Positions 42,284-46,760 of a stretch of 46,760 nt of DNA are shown here, piece after piece; within the stretch, counting starts at the first letter, position 1; each line of letters starts with the position of its first letter. Made by a program: the position numbers and the translations under genes. Source of the DNA: Gemmatimonas sp. (GTDB lineage Bacteria; Krumholzibacteriota; Krumholzibacteriia; LZORAL124-64-63); NCBI GenBank assembly GCA_013824755.1, contig PNOJ01000009.1:1-46760 (forward strand), written 5' to 3'. The notes under the pieces are model-generated. The model was not told the origin of the DNA, ran no database searches, and was given only the letters and a program-made list of their open reading frames with translations.

Positions 42284-43522
42284 TCAAGGTAGGAAAGCCC
42301 TCACGTCGCCCAGCTTGCGGGGCAGGTACTCGTCGATGACGTAGTTGAGGCCGTGCTTGGCCAGGGCCTGCTGCTCGGCGCGCACGCCCATCTTGATCAT
42401 CTGGTGCATGGCCAGCTGCCACGGCTTGTGGTGCAGGATGAAGGGGTCGTTCTTCAGGGCGTCCTTGGCCCGCTTGATGTCCACGTCCTTCAGCGGGTGG
42501 GTGGGCAGCTCGTAGTCGATGATGTCCTGCGGCGTGATGCCCAGGAACCTGGCCTGCGGCACGCAGAAGAACTCGTTGAGGTGGGCGGCGTTGCCGCTGC
42601 CGACCTTGAGCGTGCGGTAGATGTTGGAGAAGCCGTAGGGATCCCCGTCGACGAAGACGTAGACCGGGATGCCCTTCTCGTCGGCGAGCCGGCGCACGAA
42701 GCGGCGGCAGGCGCGCGTGGGCACGCCCCCCAGCGAGACCAGGACGCAGTTGGCCTGCTTCCAGTAGTTGTGCTTCACCAGGCGCTGGAACATGCCCGCG
42801 GTCTCGATGCAGAGGATGAAGTCGGCGTCGGTCTCGAAGCCCAGCGACTCGACGGAGATGGGGATGGAGTAGGCCCCGCTGCCGAAGCGGGTGCAGTCGA
42901 TGCGCAGCGTCTCGCCGGTGTCGCGGTCCTGGTCGATGACCACCAGCCGGCCCGCCACGTCGCCGCCCTTTTCCTCGGGCACGAAGCCGAGCTGCTCGCG
43001 GTTGACCCCGAAGAACGCCTCGACGTCCTCCATGACCGCGTCCGACTCGGGCTGCTCCTTGAAGCGCGCCTCCGCCCAGTTCTTGCTGACGTAGTACGCC
43101 TCTCGCTTGGTGGCGATGTCGTCGGTGCGGACCAGCTCCTGCGACAGGGACATCATCTTGAGCGTCTGGGCGAAGGTCTTGACCGTGCTGACGGTCAGGG
43201 TGCGCTCCTTCTCGCGGCCCTTCAGCTCGAAGTAGCCCACGCCGGGCTGGTAGGTCACGTTCTGCAGCGAGCGCACCGGGAAGCGCAGCGTCGGCTTGCG
43301 GCCCTTCAGGATGCTGGTGCGGACGTCGCCCGCCTCCTTGGCGATGCGCTTCAGCAGGGGTTCGCCGCCGGTCGGCCGGGCGGCCTGGCGCGCGGCGCGG
43401 CGCGGGGCCGCGGCCGCCGACGGCTTCGCGGCGGCCTTCCGGGCGGCCGGCGGCGGCAGCGGCGGCCGGGCGGAGCCGAAGGCCAGCTCGGGCTGTTCGC
43501 GGTCGGGCTTCTTCTCGGACAC
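42284..43522 (-). CDS. top6A: DNA topoisomerase VI subunit A
   Basis: This 412-residue catalytic subunit of type IIB topoisomerase VI cuts both DNA strands and with subunit B relaxes and decatenates DNA. The winged-helix (5Y-CAP) domain has TKREAYYVSKNW (138-149), with Y144 as the expected nucleophile, and the Toprim domain has E240 and the DGDPYG motif (292-297). The body is collinear with archaeal Top6A and Spo11. The first roughly 55 residues are an additional disordered Ala/Pro/Lys/Arg-rich tail (PPPAARKAAAKPS and similar), not needed by archaeal enzymes. The start is the GTG at 43522, preceded by GGGAGA. Topoisomerase VI is mainly archaeal and eukaryotic and only sporadic in bacteria. 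Confidence 0.95.
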   Translation of the reverse strand: MSEKKPDREQPELAFGSARPPLPPPAARKAAAKPSAAAAPRRAARQAARPTGGEPLLKRIAKEAGDVRTSILKGRKPTLRFPVRSLQNVTYQPGVGYFELKGREKERTLTVSTVKTFAQTLKMMSLSQELVRTDDIATKREAYYVSKNWAEARFKEQPESDAVMEDVEAFFGVNREQLGFVPEEKGGDVAGRLVVIDQDRDTGETLRIDCTRFGSGAYSIPISVESLGFETDADFILCIETAGMFQRLVKHNYWKQANCVLVSLGGVPTRACRRFVRRLADEKGIPVYVFVDGDPYGFSNIYRTLKVGSGNAAHLNEFFCVPQARFLGITPQDIIDYELPTHPLKDVDIKRAKDALKNDPFILHHKPWQLAMHQMIKMGVRAEQQALAKHGLNYVIDEYLPRKLGDVRAFLP

Positions 43523-43551
43523 GTCGTTCTCCCAGTCTCCCGCCGGGCGGG

Positions 43552-45045
43552 TCAGACGGCGTACAGCGCGCCGAACTTGGCGCGCAGGTAGTCCAGGTAG
43601 GGGCCGGCGCCGGGCTCGCGCCCCGTCGCCGCGTGCACCAGCTCGCGCGGCGCCAGTTCGCGCCCGTGCCGGTGGATGCGCTCGCGCAGCCAGGTCAGCA
43701 GCGGCAGGAAGTCGCCGCGCGCGACCTCGTCGTCCAGGCCCGGCAGGTCCCGCTTTGCGGCGAGGTGCAGCTCGGCCGCGTAGAGGTTGCCCAGGGCGTA
43801 GGTCGGGAAGTACCCGAACAGCCCGAACGACCAGTGGATGTCCTGCAGGACGCCCTCGGCGTCGTCGGCCGGGACCACGCCCAGGTCGGCGCGCATCCGC
43901 TCGTTCCACAGCGAGGGCAGGTCGGCGACGTCGATCTCCCCGCGCAGCAGCGCCCGCTCCAGCTCCATGCGCAGCACGATGTGCAGGGTGTAGGTCACCT
44001 CGTCGGCCTCGATGCGGATCGCCGAGGGGCGCACCACGTTCACGGCGCGGTCGAGCTGCTCGGGCGCGACGCCGTCGAAGCGCCCCGGGAAGTGCCGGCG
44101 CAGCAGCGGCAGCAGGTAGCTCATGAAGGCGCGCGAGCGCCCGATCTGGTTCTCCCACAGCCGCGACTGCGACTCGTGGACGCCCAGGCTCACGGCCTCG
44201 CCCAGGGGCAGGCCGACCTGGTCGGCGGGCAGCCCCTGCTCGTACATGCCGTGGCCGGCCTCGTGGATCGTGGAGTAGAGGGATTTCTGCAGGTCGTCGG
44301 CGTCGTAGTGGGTCGTCAGGCGCACGTCGCCCGGCGCGATCTGCGTGGAGAAGGGGTGGGCCGAGAGGTCGAGCCGCCCTCCCTCGAGGTCGAACCCCAG
44401 GTCCTTCAGGATGTGGCGGCCCAGCGCGTCCTGGCCCGCGACCGGCAGGCCGCCGCGCAGCAGGTCCTCGCCGCGGTCGGCGGGGTCGCGGCGCGCGGCC
44501 TCGACCAGCGGCACCAGCGCGGTGCGCACCTCGGCGAAGATCCGCGCCAGGTCGGCGGCGCGGGCGCCGGGTTCGTACTCGTCCAGCAGCGCGTCGTAGG
44601 GCTCGTCCCGGTAGCCCAGGGCCTCGGCTTCGCGGCGCTTGAGGCCCACGATGCGGCCCAGCAGCGGCGCGAACAGGGGCCACTCGTTGCGGGTGCGCGC
44701 TTCGGCCCAGGCCTGCTGCGCCAGCGTGGTGGTCTCGGCCAGCTCGGTGACCAGGTCGCGCGGCACGCGCACCGCGCGCCGGTAGTCCCGCAGGGATTCG
44801 CGCACGTTGGCCGCGGCGGCGGCGTCCTGGCCGGTCCCGGCGAGGCCCTCCAGCAGCGCGCCCAGGGCGGGGTCGGTGGCGCGGTCGTGCACCAGCCCGG
44901 CCAGCGCCGCGCGCGTGGTGGAGCGCGAGGCGAGGCCGCGCGGCGGCATCAGCGTCTCCTGGTCCCAGGACAGCAGGGACAGGGCGGAGTTCAGGGCCTG
45001 GATCTCCGACATGCGTTCGCGGTACCGGGCATAGGCTTCGGTCAT
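43552..45045 (-). CDS. M32 (Taq-type) metallocarboxypeptidase
   Basis: This 497-residue cytosolic carboxypeptidase releases C-terminal residues broadly. The zinc site HEAGHGMYEQGL is in the middle of the protein (about 255-266), with the third ligand expected in the following HESQSRLWENQIGR. The N-terminal SALSLLSWDQETLMP and the C-terminal HWSFGLFGYFPTYALGN are characteristic of the family. The start at 45045 has AGGAG in front. It lies between the two topoisomerase VI subunit genes, with gaps of about 30 bp to each, so all three are probably one transcript. No functional link between peptide cleavage and topoisomerase is known; it may be coincidental. Confidence 0.96.
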   Translation of the reverse strand: MTEAYARYRERMSEIQALNSALSLLSWDQETLMPPRGLASRSTTRAALAGLVHDRATDPALGALLEGLAGTGQDAAAAANVRESLRDYRRAVRVPRDLVTELAETTTLAQQAWAEARTRNEWPLFAPLLGRIVGLKRREAEALGYRDEPYDALLDEYEPGARAADLARIFAEVRTALVPLVEAARRDPADRGEDLLRGGLPVAGQDALGRHILKDLGFDLEGGRLDLSAHPFSTQIAPGDVRLTTHYDADDLQKSLYSTIHEAGHGMYEQGLPADQVGLPLGEAVSLGVHESQSRLWENQIGRSRAFMSYLLPLLRRHFPGRFDGVAPEQLDRAVNVVRPSAIRIEADEVTYTLHIVLRMELERALLRGEIDVADLPSLWNERMRADLGVVPADDAEGVLQDIHWSFGLFGYFPTYALGNLYAAELHLAAKRDLPGLDDEVARGDFLPLLTWLRERIHRHGRELAPRELVHAATGREPGAGPYLDYLRAKFGALYAV

Positions 45046-45077
45046 GGACGCTCCTGTGGTCGTGGCGACGGACGCCG

Positions 45078-46706
45078 TCAGATCTTGCGGCTGCGTTCCA
45101 GGGTGTCGGTGAGCGTGGCGATGATCTCCGTCCGCTCGCCCTCGTCCAGGTGCAGCATGTCGCGCAGCGCGTCGCCGATGTGAGGGATGTACTTCTGGAT
45201 ATAACCCTGCTTCTTCAGCGCCTCGCGCTCGCGCACGCGGCGGCGGATGTGGATCTGCAACTGGCGGCCCGCCTCCTGCAGGGCCAGCCGGATCTCCTTG
45301 ACGATCTCCGGGTAGTGGGCCACCGCCTCCTTGCTCTCCGAGGTGAACGGCACCCAGACCGACGCCATGTGCACGAAGATCACCAGCGGCCCCGACGGCA
45401 GCGCGCCGCGGGACTGCTGCAGGCCGTAGCTGCGCCAGTTGTTGGTCAGCACGGCCTTGTGGATGGCGCAGGCCGAGGCCTGGTAGAGCAGGGGCACGCG
45501 GTTGGCGAAGCGCAGCACCTGGGCCAGGTCGTCGGCGGGCAGGCCGCCGCCGTAGGCCAGGCCGACCTCCACCTGGAAGGGGTTGCCGCGATAGACCGAC
45601 GGCGGGCGCGTGACGGCCGTGGTGAACTCGGCCTCGAGCCGCTGCTTCAGCCCGGCCAGCACCAGCGCCTCGCCGATGGGCGAGAGGCAGTCGGTCGGCG
45701 GGCTGGGGATCTTCGTGGCGGCGATGGCGTCCATCAGCCGCTGGACCTCGTCCTGGTCGGTGTGCCGCGGCGACTTGGTCGGGGGCAGGCCGGCGGTCTC
45801 GAGGATCTGGTCGGCGGTCTTGGGGCCGACCCGGCAGAACTCGTGGCGCAGGAAACCCGACAGGTTGCGCTGCTTGGTCTCCTTGAGCATCCGCAGCAGC
45901 ATGCCCAGCTCCACGCCGTAGGGGTGGGGCTGGATCTCGTGGGCCGCGACGGGCAGCTCGGCGGCGGCCCGCGGGTAGATCATCTCGTCGCCGCGCGGCG
46001 AGCGGTAGATCAGCCGCACGTGCGGGTTCGCGACGGCGGTCTGCTGCAGGTAGACGTCGACGGAGTGCTGGCCGCGCTTGTAGGAGCCCGTCAGCTCGAT
46101 CTCGACGCGGGTGCCGTGGGGGCGCTCCCAGTCGCATTCCTCGTCCTTCTGGACGACCGGTTCGTTCTTCTTCATGTCCAGCATCAGCTCGAAACGGTGG
46201 CCGCGGTCCTGCTGGGCGGTGCGGCTGACGATGACCACCGGCTTGCCGGTCGTGAGCTGCCCGTACATGCCGGCGGCCGAGATGCCGATGCCCTGCTGGC
46301 CGCGGCTCTGGCGCAGGCTGTGGAACTTCGAGCCGTACAGCAGCTTGCCGAAGATGCGCGGCACCTGCTGGCGCACGATGCCCGGCCCGTTGTCCTCCAC
46401 CACGACCCGGTAGCGCTCCTCCTTGGCCGGGGCGACGGCGCCTTTGCGCCGGGAAGCCTTCTCCGGCTCGGCCTCGAGTTCCAGGACCGTCTCGACCTCG
46501 GCGCCGTTGCGCTTGCCGTTGCCCACCGGCTGGATCTCGACCAGCACCTCGGGCAGGATGCCGGCCTCCTCGCAGGCGTCCAGGGAGTTGTCGACGGCTT
46601 CCTTGATGGTCGTCATCAGCGCCTTGGCCGGCGAATCGAACCCCAGCAGGTGGCGGTTCTTGGTGAAGAACTCGCTGATGGAGATCTCGCGCTGCTTGTC
46701 GGCCAT
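45078..46706 (-). CDS. top6B: DNA topoisomerase VI subunit B
   Basis: This is the ATPase subunit of topoisomerase VI, dimerising on ATP to pass DNA through the break made by subunit A. GHKL motifs: E36 and N40 in [24 protein letters not shown] (103-110) and [11 protein letters not shown] (136-146). The H2TH-like and transducer regions follow, with the switch lysine probably in TSESKEA. A Lys/Arg/Glu-rich insert of about 35 residues (63-97) separates the first two motifs. From the ATG at 46706 the length is 542. The same frame is open and basic ([10 protein letters not shown]) for 18 more codons to the window edge. No ribosome-binding site precedes this ATG, so the true start may lie outside the window. 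Confidence 0.95.
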   Translation of the reverse strand: MADKQREISISEFFTKNRHLLGFDSPAKALMTTIKEAVDNSLDACEEAGILPEVLVEIQPVGNGKRNGAEVETVLELEAEPEKASRRKGAVAPAKEERYRVVVEDNGPGIVRQQVPRIFGKLLYGSKFHSLRQSRGQQGIGISAAGMYGQLTTGKPVVIVSRTAQQDRGHRFELMLDMKKNEPVVQKDEECDWERPHGTRVEIELTGSYKRGQHSVDVYLQQTAVANPHVRLIYRSPRGDEMIYPRAAAELPVAAHEIQPHPYGVELGMLLRMLKETKQRNLSGFLRHEFCRVGPKTADQILETAGLPPTKSPRHTDQDEVQRLMDAIAATKIPSPPTDCLSPIGEALVLAGLKQRLEAEFTTAVTRPPSVYRGNPFQVEVGLAYGGGLPADDLAQVLRFANRVPLLYQASACAIHKAVLTNNWRSYGLQQSRGALPSGPLVIFVHMASVWVPFTSESKEAVAHYPEIVKEIRLALQEAGRQLQIHIRRRVREREALKKQGYIQKYIPHIGDALRDMLHLDEGERTEIIATLTDTLERSRKI

Positions 46707-46760
46707 GCTCTGGGCGGTGGCGACGACGCGGGGCGGGCGCCGGGAGGGTTTCGCGGCAGC

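Noticed and set aside
1-46760. tRNA, rRNA, CRISPR arrays, transposases or phage genes
   Set aside because: Intergenic stretches are all under 300 bases and contain no such signature; no protein resembles transposase, integrase or Cas.

Overview
The window is very GC-rich (near 70% by eye) and densely coded, mostly by ordinary bacterial housekeeping and envelope genes. It has a TonB-dependent receptor, lipobox lipoproteins, OmpA-type proteins, a PorV-like barrel and the flagellar stator pair MotA/MotB, so the organism is a flagellated diderm. Secreted proteins end in Por/FlgD-like C-terminal sorting domains beside a PorV-like protein. Together with a bacterial topoisomerase VI, this fits the FCB-related, poorly cultured lineages (Eisenbacteria, Krumholzibacteria, Latescibacteria and similar) better than Bacteroidetes proper. 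That placement is inference. No tRNA, rRNA, CRISPR array, prophage or insertion sequence was seen.

Layout, left to right. (1) 1-4018: a left-truncated PNGase F-like secreted deglycosylase and a DedA membrane protein on the minus strand, then an APC amino acid permease. (2) 4155-6025: motA-motB behind a near-consensus sigma-28 promoter, with the end of motB overlapping a convergent second APC permease by 118 bp. (3) 7601-10141: an AmpG-like MFS transporter and a convergent SGNH-hydrolase-like protein. (4) 10346-18855: a tightly coupled five-gene surface operon (secreted protein with sorting domain, lipoprotein, TonB-dependent receptor, PorV-like barrel, NHL-like lipoprotein) driven by one of two back-to-back promoters.

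(5) 18899-23074: deoxynucleoside kinase, adenosine deaminase-like protein and purine nucleoside phosphorylase (purine salvage), then a YugP-type zinc protease and triosephosphate isomerase. (6) 23098-27809: two adjacent secreted metallopeptidases (M16 and M1-like), each broken by a single -1 frameshift at a homopolymer run. (7) 27812-29995: an OmpA lipoprotein and the dipeptidase PepD. (8) 30073-34247, minus: a vWA membrane protein coupled to an ECF sigma factor, and glutamate dehydrogenase. (9) 34532-35373: CDGSH iron-sulfur protein and YceI. (10) 35450-39296, minus: an M14 carboxypeptidase with a sorting domain and malate dehydrogenase with a histone-H1-like tail. (11) 39433-42272: a methyltransferase, a DNRLRE-like secreted protein, a NUDIX protein and an M48 lipoprotein protease. 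(12) 42284-46706, minus: topoisomerase VI subunit B, an M32 carboxypeptidase and topoisomerase VI subunit A.

The strongest candidates for something undescribed are the five-gene surface operon, which resembles a transport or secretion unit with its own cargo, and the bacterial topoisomerase VI cluster. In the latter a carboxypeptidase sits between the two subunits and both subunits appear to carry basic disordered N-terminal tails. The metallopeptidases scattered through the window (M1, M14, M16, M20, M32, M48, YugP) together with two amino acid permeases suggest a protein- or peptide-degrading lifestyle.
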